This document shows, piece after piece, positions 36,141 through 48,380 of a stretch of 64,000 nucleotides of DNA; the first letter of the stretch is position 1; each line of letters starts with the position of its first letter. Source of the DNA: Arbacia lixula (Eukaryota > Echinodermata > Echinoidea > Arbacioida > Arbaciidae). A model generated the notes under the pieces. It was given only the letters and a program-made list of their open reading frames with translations, was not told where the DNA came from and did no database searches. The position numbers and the translations under genes were made by a program. The DNA is taken from NCBI GenBank assembly GCA_963669155.1, contig CAVLGW020000025.1, forward strand, positions 61,001 through 125,000. Direction: 5' to 3'.

Positions 36141-36663
36141 CTGAAATGTTACATAATATTTCAATGGCGAGGAAGGGGGGGGTAGGAGGAATAGAAAGTC
36201 AAAGGAGTTAACAACAACGAAGAAGAGAAAAATGAAAAAGTGTTGTTACAACAGGTTAATCCATGCAAATTAGCAGAATAGTTATCAAAAATAAAGAATA
36301 AAAAATAAAGATCATCATAATCATTAGCACCTAACTACCCTAGTTTTAACAGCCGGGCTTCCATACCGGGATTGAGAGGGGCAAACATAAAGTATTACTG
36401 TTAAACACTCAGTAGCTGAATATTTTTGTACATTGACTATGAAAGCTAATGTAAACTGAAGCTTTATTGAATAAAACACCCTACTGTGGGGGAGAAAGAA
36501 ATTAATAAAAAAAATATGAACAGACCCCCTTTTCTAAGGGTGTACACGTCAGAGTGGACTCGAAACCAACACCACAGAGACCTCTGCTATTAGTCCATCG
36601 GCTAGAAGCCGAAAAGGCCCCCCCCCCCCCTTTAGCCACAATTTCAAACCATATTTTTTATGG

Positions 36664-39600
36664 TATGCAGGACCCTCAGCTGTCAGAATCTGCTTGTTTG
36701 CTATTGCACTGATGGTTGGGTGTGGCCACGAGGGCCGTACATGTCGATGAAATTTTGGAATTTGAGGAAGTTACGATATTGCCATATATTTCTTAAATGT
36801 TAACATAAGAAGACAAAATTTGTGTTTAAGTGTACATTTCACAAATTGCCTAGTTGATTCTGATAGGAATCGAAGCCATTTAAGGCCCCGATCATGCGCA
36901 AAAAAATGTTTTTTGCCATGGAAACGATACAGAAAAAAGGCATTCTTTTGTAAACAATTCAAATATGTGTTTATATGCAACTCAAAGCCAAACCCCTTTT
37001 TTTAAAGTGTGAATATTAACATAAAAGACTCATATCAATGAAGACTGAGGTAATTTTAAGTGTTAACAGTCATGCATAAGGGCACCGTTGCCATGAGAAC
37101 ACCATTGTGCCGGAAATACTGGAATTACAGAAATAATAGAAATTGCCAAATATTTCTTATATGATGACCTAAAAATACACAATTAGTATACACTTATTAA
37201 GATGCCCAGTTCATTCTGATTGCAATTTAAGTCATAAGAAATCACGATCATGCCTAAGAATGGTACTTTGCATTGAAACGATATGAACTCAAAATAAAAT
37301 TTTGTTAGAAAACCATTCTAATATATGTATAAATACACAGCAAAAAAAATAAAAAAAACCCTAACTTTATAGTTTTATGAATATTTAGATGCCAGAATAG
37401 TAAAAATCAAGAATGATTTATTTCTAAGTGATAACTGTAACACCATGGTGCCCAAAATATTGAACTTACAGAAATATAAGAAGGAACCATATATTTCTCA
37501 CATGGTAACATAAAAACACAAAATTAGTGTCTAATATACATTTATCAAGGTGCCCAGTTGATTCTGATCGAAATCTAAGTCATGTTAGGTCATGATCATA
37601 CCTAAAATAATTGATGCCATAGAAACGATTTATGAAAAAAGCATTTTTGTTAGGAAAGTATTCAAGTATATGTGAATACACAGCATAAAATCTAATCCTT
37701 CTTTATAGTTTAATGAATATTCACATGCCAGAATAGTAGCAATACAGATTGAGTCATTATGTGATAACTGTCATGCATAAAATGAACATTGCTATGACAA
37801 CACCATGATGCCAAGAATATCGAAATTACAGAATTATAAGAAAGTGTCATATATTTCTCATATGGTAACTTAAAACACAAAATATGTGTCTAGGAATACA
37901 TCTATCAAGGTGTCCAGTTGATTTTGGTTGTAATCGAATTCATTAGAAATCACGATGATGCCTAAAATGGATGTTGCCATGGAAAAGATAAGAACAAAAA
38001 AAAAGGCAATTTTACAAGAAAACCATTCAAACATATGTAAATACGTCGCACAAAACCTAATCCTAGTTTATAGTATTATGAATATTTAGATGTCAGAATA
38101 GTAGTAATCAGATTGAGGTGTTTCTAAGTGATAGCTGTCATACTTCAAATGCCTGTTGCTATGACAACACCATGGCGACAAAAAAATAAAATTTATATGC
38201 TAAGCACACACAAAGCAATACCAAGGTGATGTGAGACACTCTCATCTCTTGTGCATTCTAATCGTTTTGGACAATGTATCTCGTAATCTGGTTGTGGATG
38301 TTGGCGTTAGGTCATTGTCATGGTACCTCACCAATCAAGAAGTGAAATGTCAGAATATGGTAAACATCATTTCAATATATATAAACACTGTAAATGTCTA
38401 GAATCAAGATCTGAGACATTTTAAATCGTGGTGATGCCAAATACAAGTTGTTATTAGGGCAAAGGCATGATAGAATATAAAATGATTTACCATTATTATT
38501 ATTTTGTTTTTCATTTTCGTTTTCTTTTTTTTTTCTTTTTTTTTTTGGTGGGGGAACTGCGTACCACTAAACACACCCATGTAGATAGTATACAAATATT
38601 TCATGACCATGAGGGATCTTGTGGAATCTATTTGCACCGAGGTTAAGTGGAGGGCGTGCGGTACTATTTTCCCGAGACCGCAGGTCGAGGGAAAATGGTA
38701 CTGCACGCCCTCCACTTCACCGAGGGGACCAATAGATTCCACAGAGTTCACGAATAAAGATCGTGAAATATTTGTTTTATATCCTTCATTAATATATTCT
38801 TTGTCCATTAATCTAATCCTTACGATGAACCTTGTAATACAGTGCCCATGCTCTAAGCTCCGAACGCAGGAGCCCGATTCAGATGTTTTGTTATTTCCTG
38901 CGGCTTGAGCAAACCAACGGAAATTCAAGTTGCACTTCGGCCGCAACACCGCGGGAGTTCCGGCAGCGCACCTAATAATTTTCCGCTAAAACGCCAAAAA
39001 TCAGCTGGAAAGAATTGTATCGCGTAGATTTTGCGTGTCGCGCATTTACCTGGGATGAATGATGAAAATTGTATCGATCACCGATAACCCGATATCGATA
39101 GCCCAGAGGGAAAAAAAAGACGAAATAGTACTTTTTTTCCCTCTGACGTCATGAAATAGTACTTTTCTTCCCTCTGAGCTCTCTTCCTTCAAATAGTTCA
39201 TCTATTTGTGGTCATGTGACACCCTTTCAACCAATCAACGAACTGGAATATATTAATGAGGGATATAGTAATTTATATGTACTGTTGTTGTCTGGTTGAT
39301 TGCAATCAATATTTTGGTCATATTGTTAGGTGATTATTGTGGGCATTTTGAAAGTTGTTATGCTAACATACTAATTAGATGAGGGAAGTTCAGAAAATTT
39401 CATACCATGAAAACACAATATAAGTGCGTAGAGATACATACCTGAAACTCCCAAAGTAAATGCAATAAAATGTTCAAATTATCCTAGTTAATTAAAGTCA
39501 TGATCAAGTCAAATAAGGATTGTTGCTACAGCATCTCGTGATTAATGGTAGTTTTATTTGAAAACTAATTTACTGAAACCAAAGTAACTAGGTAGTTGAC

Positions 39601-39810
39601 TATTATAGCTATTTTGTTGATTGCAATCAAGATGTGGATATATTAGGTCAAGCTCTATGGGGCAGGGGGAGCACAAATGACAAGTGTCAGGCTGCCACAG
39701 ATGCCTCATTGCTGTCACTGTTGTCCATCAATTCCAATCCATTAGATAGAAGGTCAGCATAACTATCCATTACACCACATAATTACCTAAAATGGACACA
39801 AACGGAAATA
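36664..39810. mobile_element. Large foldback element, copy 3, right arm lost
   Basis: The left terminus (AGGACCCTCAGCTGTCAG) and a full left arm with about four 360-bp subrepeats (36664-38340) are present. The centre starts at about 38540, is split by a 0.6-kb element (38591-39264), and resumes at 39271. It ends abruptly at 39810, where the tandem array begins. The right arm and the gamma exon expected behind it are not in the window. Confidence 0.8.
38591..39264 (-). mobile_element. 0.6-kb dispersed element, copy 3, inserted in foldback centre
   Basis: Inverted relative to copies 1 and 2. Both flanks read ATAGTA (38585-38590 and 39265-39270). The uninterrupted site survives in foldback copy 1 (GTAGATAGTAATTTATTAATG region near 21313), which shows a clean insertion with a 6-bp duplication. 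The inner hairpin arms (about 38655-38685 and 38700-38730) contain GTGGAGGGCGTGCGGTAC and its complement. Confidence 0.85.
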
Positions 39811-40180
39811 CTAATTTACTGAAACCAAAAAAAACGAGACATACTTGTGGACAAGTATCAGGTGGTCTGCATTGGCAAATTCATGCAGAGACATGGGCTG
39901 GAAAATGCACGGTGAACTATAGACCTTCATTCGTGACACCAACTATCCATAAGCAATGTGAGACAGCGCTCAAGAAAGCTCATAGGGCACCTATTATACT
40001 AAAATTTCAGAGAATTTCCTAAATGGTAACATGTTAATGCTAACGTGATTAATAGTCATGTAAGAGAATGGGGCGAGAGAAAAAAGAATTGGAAAGAAAA
40101 TCTCAAAGAGAATGACAAAGTGAGGCATAGAACAGAAGAAGATGGCAAAATAAACATTGCAAAAGGAATGCAGAAGTTGA

Positions 40181-40259
40181 CCCTACCCACGCCAGGAATC
40201 GAACCGGGGGCCTCGAGATCTTAAAACGGCGCCTTACCTATTGAGCCACAAATCTTCCC
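40181..40259 (-). promoter_or_regulatory. tRNA-like segment with Pol III A and B boxes (unit 1)
   Basis: On the minus strand the segment reads TGGCTCAATAGG (A box, 40237-40248), TTTTAAG where an anticodon loop would be, then GGTTCGATTCC (perfect B box, 40195-40205). The spacing from A box to B box is that of a class I tRNA. The acceptor and anticodon stems do not pair well, so it is not a working tRNA gene. It is a tRNA-derived internal promoter of the kind that drives SINEs. Whether it is transcribed is unknown. Confidence 0.75.
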
Positions 40260-41049
40260 ATTCACTTAACACGTAATGCCCAGCAGGGGCTAGAATGATT
40301 AAGAAATCGATATTCAAGCTGAAATTTCACCATGATCCCCCCGACATCTGATTAAAAAATGGAGATGACGTTCCGGAAAGCTCGTAGACTCAGCTACAAC
40401 ATACTGAAATTTCAGAGTGAAAGCTTGACATATTAGTGAGATACATCTCCTAGAAGCTCGTCATGTCATTTCATAAATACCACTTCCATTGACATAACAC
40501 GGAAGTGCGATTTTGACATTCATGCGTATAATGAAATTTACACCGTGAAGACGTCATCAAAATGAAAAATGAAGGCAACTACTACTATGGAGCGAGGTCT
40601 CAGCTACAACATACTGAAATTTGGGAGAAAATTGACCATGAATTACTGAGATACACAAAAGCGGGTAAAAAAGTTCATGACGTCATACATGAAAAATCAT
40701 TTTTTCGATTCATATGGCAATATGATGACATCAACATAAATTTAAAAGGTAAATCGAACATTAAATCACATCTACATTTCCCACTCTTTTAGAATATTGA
40801 AAAAAAATTGGGAGTCACCGGCCATTCTGAAGAGCTATGGCCGATTGAAGGTAGTCATGTTTTTTGCAATATTTGCACACAAAAACGTATTGACGCACGC
40901 GCAGACTTTGAACTTTGACGCACCCGCACGACCTTGTTATTGCATGGAAATGGCTCAAAATGACAGGATGTGTTGTATGTAGTGTCAGTAACATGAATCC
41001 AGTAAAAAAACAGAATTTTGACGTTTTGTTCGCGTTACGCACGAAAAAA

Positions 41050-41192
41050 CGCGCGAACGCGCGCGCACGCGCGGAAATTTTTGAAATGCTAGAAATGGCC
41101 TGAAACATATGCAAAACAATTTTGAGTTGATTTGGAGCATTTCAAAATTTTGCGCGCGCGTTTTTGCACTAACGTACGCGTACGCGCGCGTT
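41050..41192. other. Alternating CG/CA tracts with Z-DNA potential (example from unit 1)
   Basis: Two blocks of alternating purine-pyrimidine (41050-41075 and 41150-41192) are rich in CGCGCG and CGTACG, against an AT-rich background. The second contains the palindrome CGTACGCGTACG. Both recur in every complete unit. B units have an even longer pure CG run of 7 to 8 dinucleotides. Confidence 0.7.
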
Positions 41193-41311
41193 TTTTTTCA
41201 ATGAAATTAATTAGCTACTCATTAATAATATGCATGTCAAATTTCATTACACAGAGATGACCAGTTCTAGAGCTACATGAGGTAATAGTTTTTCATTAAA
41301 CTGCTCGTAGA

Positions 41312-41330
41312 TGACGTCACGATGACGTCA
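41312..41330. promoter_or_regulatory. Paired CRE palindromes (example from unit 1)
   Basis: Two full TGACGTCA sites 11 bp apart. They recur in A and C units. In B units the second is replaced by TTACGTAA. A third TGACGTCA lies about 630 bp upstream in nearly all units. These are consensus sites for bZIP proteins (CREB/ATF; TTACGTAA for PAR/E4BP4). Function in the array is not shown. Confidence 0.55.
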
Positions 41331-41457
41331 TGACCTTGAAAATGTTGCTGTAACATGTTCACATATATGTTCATACATGATGAACATTTCATGAAATATG
41401 GCCCATGCATTGTTGAGATATCCATGTCACAAAAATTTGGAATAAAAATAAATAAAT

Positions 41458-43021
41458 AACGAGACATACTTGTGGACAAGTATCAGGTGGTCTGCATTGG
41501 CAAATTCATGCACAGACATGGGCTGGAAAATGCACGGTGAACTATAGACCTTCATTCGTGACACCAACTATCCATAAGCAATGTGAGACAGCGCTCAAGA
41601 AAGCTCATAGGGCACCTATTATACTAAAATTTCAGAGAATTTCCTAAATGGTAACATGTTTATGCTAACGTGATTAATAGTCATGTAAGAGAATGGGGTG
41701 AGAGAAAAAAGAATTGCAAAGAAAATCTCAAAGAGAATGACAAAGTGAGGCATAGAACAGAAGAAGATGGCAAAATAAACATTGCAAAAGGAATGCAAAA
41801 GTTCACCCTACCCACGCCAGGAATCGAACCGGGGGCCTCGAGATCTTAAAACGGCGCCTTACCTATTGAGCCACAAATCTTCCCATTCACTTAACACGTA
41901 ATGCCCAGCAGGGGCTAGAATGATTAAGAAATCGATATTCAAGCTGAAATTTCACCATGATCCCGACATCTGATTAAAAAATGGAGACAACGTCCCGGAA
42001 AGCTCGTAGACTCAGCTACAACATACTGAAATTTCAGAGTGAAAGCTTGACATATTAGTGAGATACATCTCCTAGAAGCTCGTCATGTCATTTCATAAAT
42101 ACCACTTCCATTGACATAACACGGAAGTGCGATTTTGACATTCATGCGTATAATGAAATTTACACCGTGAAGACGTCATCAAAATGAAAAATGAAGGCAA
42201 CTCCTACTATAGAGCGAGGTCTCAGCTACAACATACTGAAATTTGGGAGAAAATTGACCATGAATTACTGAGATACACAAAAGCGGGTAAAAAAGTTCAT
42301 GACGTCATACATGAAAAATCATTTTTTCGATTCATATGGCAATATGCAGCATCTACAGTTCCCACTCTTTCAAAATATGAAAAAAAAATTGGGGGTCACC
42401 AGCCATTCTAAGGAGCTATGGCCGATTGAATGTGGTCATGTTTTTGCACACAAAAACGTATTGACGCACGCGCGGACTTTGAACTTTGACGCACCCGCAC
42501 GACCTTATTATTGCATAGAAATGGCTCAAAATTTCAGGATGTGTTGTTTGCAGTGTCAGAAACATGAATCCAGTGAAAAAACGGTTTTCTGACGTTGCGT
42601 TTGCTAAACGCACGGAAAAACGCGCGCGCGCGCGCGTACGCGCGGAAATTTGAAAAATGCTAGAAATGGCCTCAAACATATGCAAAACAATTTCTAGTTG
42701 ATTTGGAGCATTTTTTTATTTTACGCGCGCGTTAATGCACTAACGTACGCGTACGCGCGCGTTTTTTTTCATTGAAATTAATTGTCTTGTCATTAATAAT
42801 ATACATGCCAAATTTCATTACACAGAAATGAACGGTTTTAGAGCTACATGAAATAATAGATTTTCATTAAATTGCTCGTGCATGACGTCACGATTACGTA
42901 ATGACCTTGAAAATGTTCCTGTGACATGTTCACATATATACCTATACATGATGAACATTTGATGAAACATGGTCCATGCATTGTTGAGATATCCATGTCA
43001 CAAAAAATAGGAATAAAAATA
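41458..43021 (+). repeat. Array unit 2 (A/B chimera)
   Basis: A-type up to about 42345, B-type afterwards. At the switch about 55 bp present in both parents are missing (GCAATATG runs directly into CAGCATCTACAG). Length 1564 bp. Confidence 0.88.
41806..41884 (-). promoter_or_regulatory. tRNA-like segment, unit 2
   Basis: A-type, both boxes intact. Confidence 0.72.
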
Positions 43022-44694
43022 AACGAGACATACTTGTGGACAAGTATAAGGTGGTCTGCATTGACAAATTCATGCACTGACATGGGCTAGAAAATGCACG
43101 GACCTTCAATCGTGACACCATCTATTCATAAGCAATCAGAGACTCCGCTCAAGAAAGCTCAGAGCGCACCTACAATGTCTACTAACGTACATTTCAGAGA
43201 CATGCCTAAATGGTTACATGTATATTGTGCTAACATGTAATTAATAGCCACGTAAGATAAAGGGGCGAGAGAAAACGAATGGGAAAGAAAATCTCAAAGA
43301 GAATGACAAAGTGAGGGATAGAACAGAAGAAGATGGCAAAAAAACATTGTAAAAGGAATGCAAAAATATACCCTACCCACTCCAGGAGGCCTCGAGATCT
43401 TATAACGCGGCGCCTTACCAATTGAGCCACACATCTTCCCATTCACTTAACACGTAATGCCCAGCAGATTAAGAAATTGATATTCAAGATGAAATTTCGC
43501 CATGATCGCGACATCTGATTAAAAAATAAAGATCACGTCCCCGAAAGCTAATAGACTCAGCTACAACATACCAAAATTTCAGAGTAACAGAATTGAACAT
43601 AAGCGAGATACAGTTCCTAGAAGATCGTCATGTCATTTAATAAATACCCCTTCCATTGACATAACACGTACATACGATCGATTTTGACATTAATGTCTAT
43701 AATCAAATTTATACCATGAAGATGGAATCCTATTGAAATACTAGGGCTTATTTCTCATAGAGCAATGTCTCAGCTATCACATACTGAAATTTGGAACAAA
43801 ATTGACCAAAGATTACTGAGATACGCAAGAACGGGTAAAAAAGTTTATGACGTCATACATGAAAATTTATTTTTTCGATTCATATGGCAATATGATGACG
43901 TTACGATGTATTTAACGACCAAATGATACATGAAATAGCATTTACAGTTCCCACTCTTTCAAAATATGAAAAAAAAATTGGGGGTCACCAGCCATTCTGA
44001 GGAGCTATGGCCGATTGAAGGTGGTCATGTTTTTTGCAATATTTGCACACAAAAACGTATTGACGCACGCGCGGACTTTGAACTTTGACGCACCAGCACG
44101 ACCTTATTATTGCATGGAAATGGCTCAAAATTTCAGGATGTGTTGTTTGCAGTGTCAGAAACATGAATCCAGTGAAAAAACGGTTTTCCGACGTTGCGTT
44201 TGCTAAACGCACGGAAAAACGCGCGCGCGCGCGCGTACGCGCGGAAATTTGAAAAATGCTAGAAATGGCATCAAACATATGCAAAACCATTTCTAGTTGA
44301 TTTGGAGCATTTTTTTATTTTACGCGCGCGTTAATGCACTAACGTACGCGTACGCGCGCGTTTTTTTTCATTGAAATTAATTGTCTTGTCATTAATTATA
44401 TACATGCCAAATTTCATTACACAGAGATGAACGGTTTTAGAGCTACATGAAATAATAGATTTTCATTAAATTGCCCGTGCATGACGTCACGATTACGTAA
44501 TGACCTTGAAAATGTTCCTGTGACATGTTCACATATATACCTATACATGATGAACATTTAATGAAACATGGTCCATGCATTGTTGACATATCCATGTCAC
44601 AAAAAATAGGAATAAAAATAAATAATAATAATAATAAAGAAAGAAAATTCGGACAAAAACAAGAGGTGATCTGCCATGGCATGGCAGACCACCT
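43022..44694 (+). repeat. Array unit 3 (B)
   Basis: 1673 bp, ends with a B hairpin module (44664-44694) joined directly to the next unit. The tRNA-like B box is deleted here. The most divergent of the ordinary B units. Confidence 0.9.
43371..43440 (-). promoter_or_regulatory. tRNA-like segment, unit 3, B box deleted
   Basis: The A box is kept, but about 12 bp including the core of the B box are missing (TCCAGGAGGCCTCGAG). Not expected to bind TFIIIC. Confidence 0.7.
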
Positions 44695-46321
44695 AACGAG
44701 ACATACTTGTGGACAAGTATAAGGTGGTCTGCATTGGCAAATTCATGCACTGACATGGGCTAGAAAATGCACGGTGATATGGACCTTCAATCGTGACACC
44801 ATCTATTCATAAGCAATCAGAGACTCCGCTCAAGAAAGCTCAGAGCGCACCTACAATGTCTACTAACGTACATTTCAGAGACATGCCTAAATGGTTACAT
44901 GTACATTGTGCTAACATGTAATTAATAGCCACGTAAGATAAAGGGGCGAGAGAAAACGAATGGGAAAGAAAATCTCAAAGAGAAAGACAAAGTGAGGGAT
45001 AGAACAGAAGAAGATGGCAAAAGAAACTTTGTAAAAGGAATGCGAAAATTTACCCTACCCACTCCAGGAATCGAACCGGGGGCCTCGAGATCTTAAAACG
45101 CGGCGCCTTACCAATTGAGCCACACATCTTCCCATTCACTTAACACGTAATGCCCAGCAGGGGCTAGAATGATTAAGAAATTGATATTCAAGATGAAATT
45201 TCGCCATGATCGCGACATCTGATTGAAAAATAAAGATGACGTCCCCGAAAGCTAGTAGACTCAGCTACAACATACTAAAATTTCAGAGTAACAGAATTGA
45301 ACATAAGCGAGATACAGCTCCTAGAAGATCGTCATGTCATTTAATAAATACCCCTTCCATTGACATAACACGTACTTACGATCGATTTTGACATTAATGT
45401 CTATAATCAAATTCATACCATGAAGATAGAATCCTATTAAAATATTAGGGCTACTTTCTCATAGAGCAATGTCTCAGCTATCACATACTGAAATTTGGAA
45501 CAAAATTGACCAAAGATTACTGAGATACGCAAGAACGGGTAAAAAAGTTTATGACGTCATACATGAAAATTGATTTTTTTCGATTCATATGGCAATATGA
45601 TGACGTTACGATGTATTTAACGACCAAATGATACATGAAATAGCATCTACATTTCCCACTCTTTCAAAATATGAAAAAAAAATTGGGGGTCACCAGCCAT
45701 TCTGAGGAGCTATGGCCGATTGAAGGTGGTCATGTTTTTGCACACAAAAACGTATTGACGCACGCGCGGACTTTGAACTTTGACGCACCAGCACGACCTT
45801 ATTATTGCATAGAAATGGCTCAAAATTTCAGGATGTGTTGTTTGCAGTGTCAGAAACATGAATCCAGTGAAAAAACGGTTTTCCGACGTTGCGTTTGCTT
45901 AACGCACGGAAAAACGCGCGCGCGCGCGCGTACGCGCGGAAATTTGAAAAATGCTAGAAATGGCCTCAAACATATGCAAAACAATTTCTAGTTGATTTGG
46001 AGCATTTTTTTATTTTACGCGCGCGTTAATGCACTAACGTACGCGTACGCGCGCGTTGTTTTTCATTGAAATTAATTGTCTTGTCATTAATTATATACAT
46101 GCCAAATTTCATTACACAGAGATGAACGGTTTTAGAGCTACATGAAATAATAGATTTTCATTAAATTGCTCGTGCATGACGTCACGATTACGTAATGACC
46201 TTGAAAATCTTCCTGTAACATGTTCACATATATACCTATACATGATGAACATTTGATGAAGCATGGTCCATGCATTGTTGAGATATCCATGTCACAAAAA
46301 ATAGGAATAAAAATAAATAAT
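44695..46321 (+). repeat. Array unit 4 (B)
   Basis: 1627 bp, no hairpin module, ends in AAATAATAA. Confidence 0.9.
45053..45133 (-). promoter_or_regulatory. tRNA-like segment, unit 4
   Basis: B-type, A box TGGCTCAATTGG, two bases longer between the boxes than the A-type. Confidence 0.72.
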
Positions 46322-47953
46322 AACGAGACATACTTGTGGACAAGTATAAGGTGGTCTGCATTGGCAAATTCATGCACTGACATGGGCTAGAAAATGCACG
46401 GTGATATGGACCTTCAATCGTGACACCATCTATTCATAAGCAATCAGAGACTCCGCTCAAGAAAGCTCATAGCGCACCTACAATGTCTGCTAACGTACAT
46501 TTCAGAGACATGCCTAAATGGTTACATGTATATTGTGCTAACATGTAATTAATAGCCACGTGAGATAAAGGGGCGAGAGAAAAGGAATGGGAAAGAAAAT
46601 CTCAAAGAGAAAGACAAAGTGAGGGATAGAACAGAAGAAGATGGCAAAAGAAACATTGTAAAAGGAATGCGAAAATTTACCCTACCCACTCCAGGGATCG
46701 AACCGGGGGCCTCGAGATCTTAAAACGCGGCGCCTTACCAATTGAGCCACACATCTTCCCATTCACTTAACACGTAATGCCCAGCAGGGGCTAGAATGAT
46801 TAAGAAATTGATATTCAAGATGAAATTTCGCCATGATCGCGACATCTGATTAAAAAATAAAGATGACGTCCCCGAAAGCTAGTAGACTCAGCTACAACAT
46901 ACTAAAATTTCAGAGTAACAGAATTGAACATAAGCGAGATACAGCTCCTAGAAGATCGTCATGTCATTTAATAAATACCCCTTCCATTGACATAACACGT
47001 ACTTATGATCGATTTTGACATTAATATCTATAATCAAATTCATACCATGAAGATAGAATCCTATTGAAATATTAGGGCTACTTTCTCATAGAGCAATGTC
47101 TCAGCAATCACATACTGAAATTTGGAACAAAATTGACCAAAGATTACTGAGATACGCAAGAACGGGTAAAAAAGTTTATGACGTCATACATGAAAATTGA
47201 TTTTTTCGATTCATATGGCAATATGATCACGTTACGATGTATTTAACGACCAAATGATACATGAAATAGCATCTACAGATCCCACTCTTTCAAAATATGA
47301 AAAAAAAATTGGGGGTCACCAGCCATTCTGAGGAGCTATGGCAGATTGAAGGTGGTCATGTTTTTGCACACAAAAACGTATTGACGCACGCGCGGACTTT
47401 GAACTTTGACGCACCAGCACGACCTTATTATTGCATGGAAATGGCTCAAAATTTCAGGATGTGTTGTTTGCAGTGTCAGAAACATGAATCCAGTGAAAAA
47501 ACGGTTTTCCGACGTTGCGTTTGCTAAACGCACGGAAAAACGCGCGCGCGCGCGCGTACGCGCGGAAATTTGAAAAATGCTAGAAATGGCCTCAAACATA
47601 TGCAAAACAATTTCTAGTTGATTTGGAGCATTTTTTTATTTTACGCGCGCGTTAATGCACTAACGTACGCGTACGCGCGCGTTTTTTTTCATTGAAATTA
47701 ATTGTCTTGTCATTAATTATATACATGCCAAATTTCATTACACAGAGATGAACGGTTTTAGAGCTACATGAAATAATAGATTTTCATTAAATTGCTCGTG
47801 CATGACGTCACGATTACGTAATGACCTTGAAAATGTTCCTGTGACATGTTCACATACATACCTATACATGATGAACATTTGATGAAACATGGTCAATGCA
47901 TTGTTGAGATATCCATGTCACAAAAAATAGGAATAAAAATAAATAATAATAAT
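46322..47953 (+). repeat. Array unit 5 (B)
   Basis: 1632 bp, no hairpin module, ends in five AAT repeats. Confidence 0.9.
46680..46760 (-). promoter_or_regulatory. tRNA-like segment, unit 5
   Basis: B-type; the last base of the B box is changed (GGTTCGATCCC). Confidence 0.7.
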
Positions 47954-48301
47954 AACGAGACATACTTGTGGACAAGTATCAGGTGGTCTGCATTGGCAAA
48001 TTCATGCACAGACATGGGCTGGAAAATGCACGGTGAACTATAGACCTTCATTCGTGACACCATCTATCCATAAGCAATGTGAGACAGCGCTCAAGAAAGC
48101 TCATAGGGCACCTATTATACTAAAATTTCAGAGAATTTCCTAAATGGTAACATGTTTATGCTAACGTGATTAATAGTCATGTAAGAGAATGGGGTGAGAG
48201 AAAAAAGAATTGGAAAGAAAATCTCAAAGAGAATGACAAAGTGAGGCATAGAACAGAAGAAGATGGCAAAATAAACATTGCAAAAGGAATGCAAAAGTTG
48301 A

Positions 48302-48380
48302 CCCTACCCACGCCAGGAATCGAACCGGGGGCCTCGAGATCTTAAAACGGCGCCTTACCTATTGAGCCACAAATCTTCCC
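48302..48380 (-). promoter_or_regulatory. tRNA-like segment, unit 6
   Basis: A-type, both boxes intact. Confidence 0.72.

Larger units (their letters stand above)
39832..41457 (+). repeat. Array unit 1 (A)
   Basis: First unit, 1626 bp. It ends in AATAAATAAAT without a hairpin module. CRE palindromes TGACGTCA are at 40678, 41312 and 41323. Confidence 0.9.

Noticed and set aside
38404-38949. 181-codon minus-strand frame near the third foldback element
   Set aside because: It runs across the boundary of two different repeats and contains a lysine-rich homopolymer tract; the same element elsewhere does not keep the frame.
40181-40259. Functional tRNA gene (Leu or Lys type)
   Set aside because: The boxes are good, but acceptor and anticodon stems do not pair and the A and B subfamilies differ in length inside the anticodon arm.
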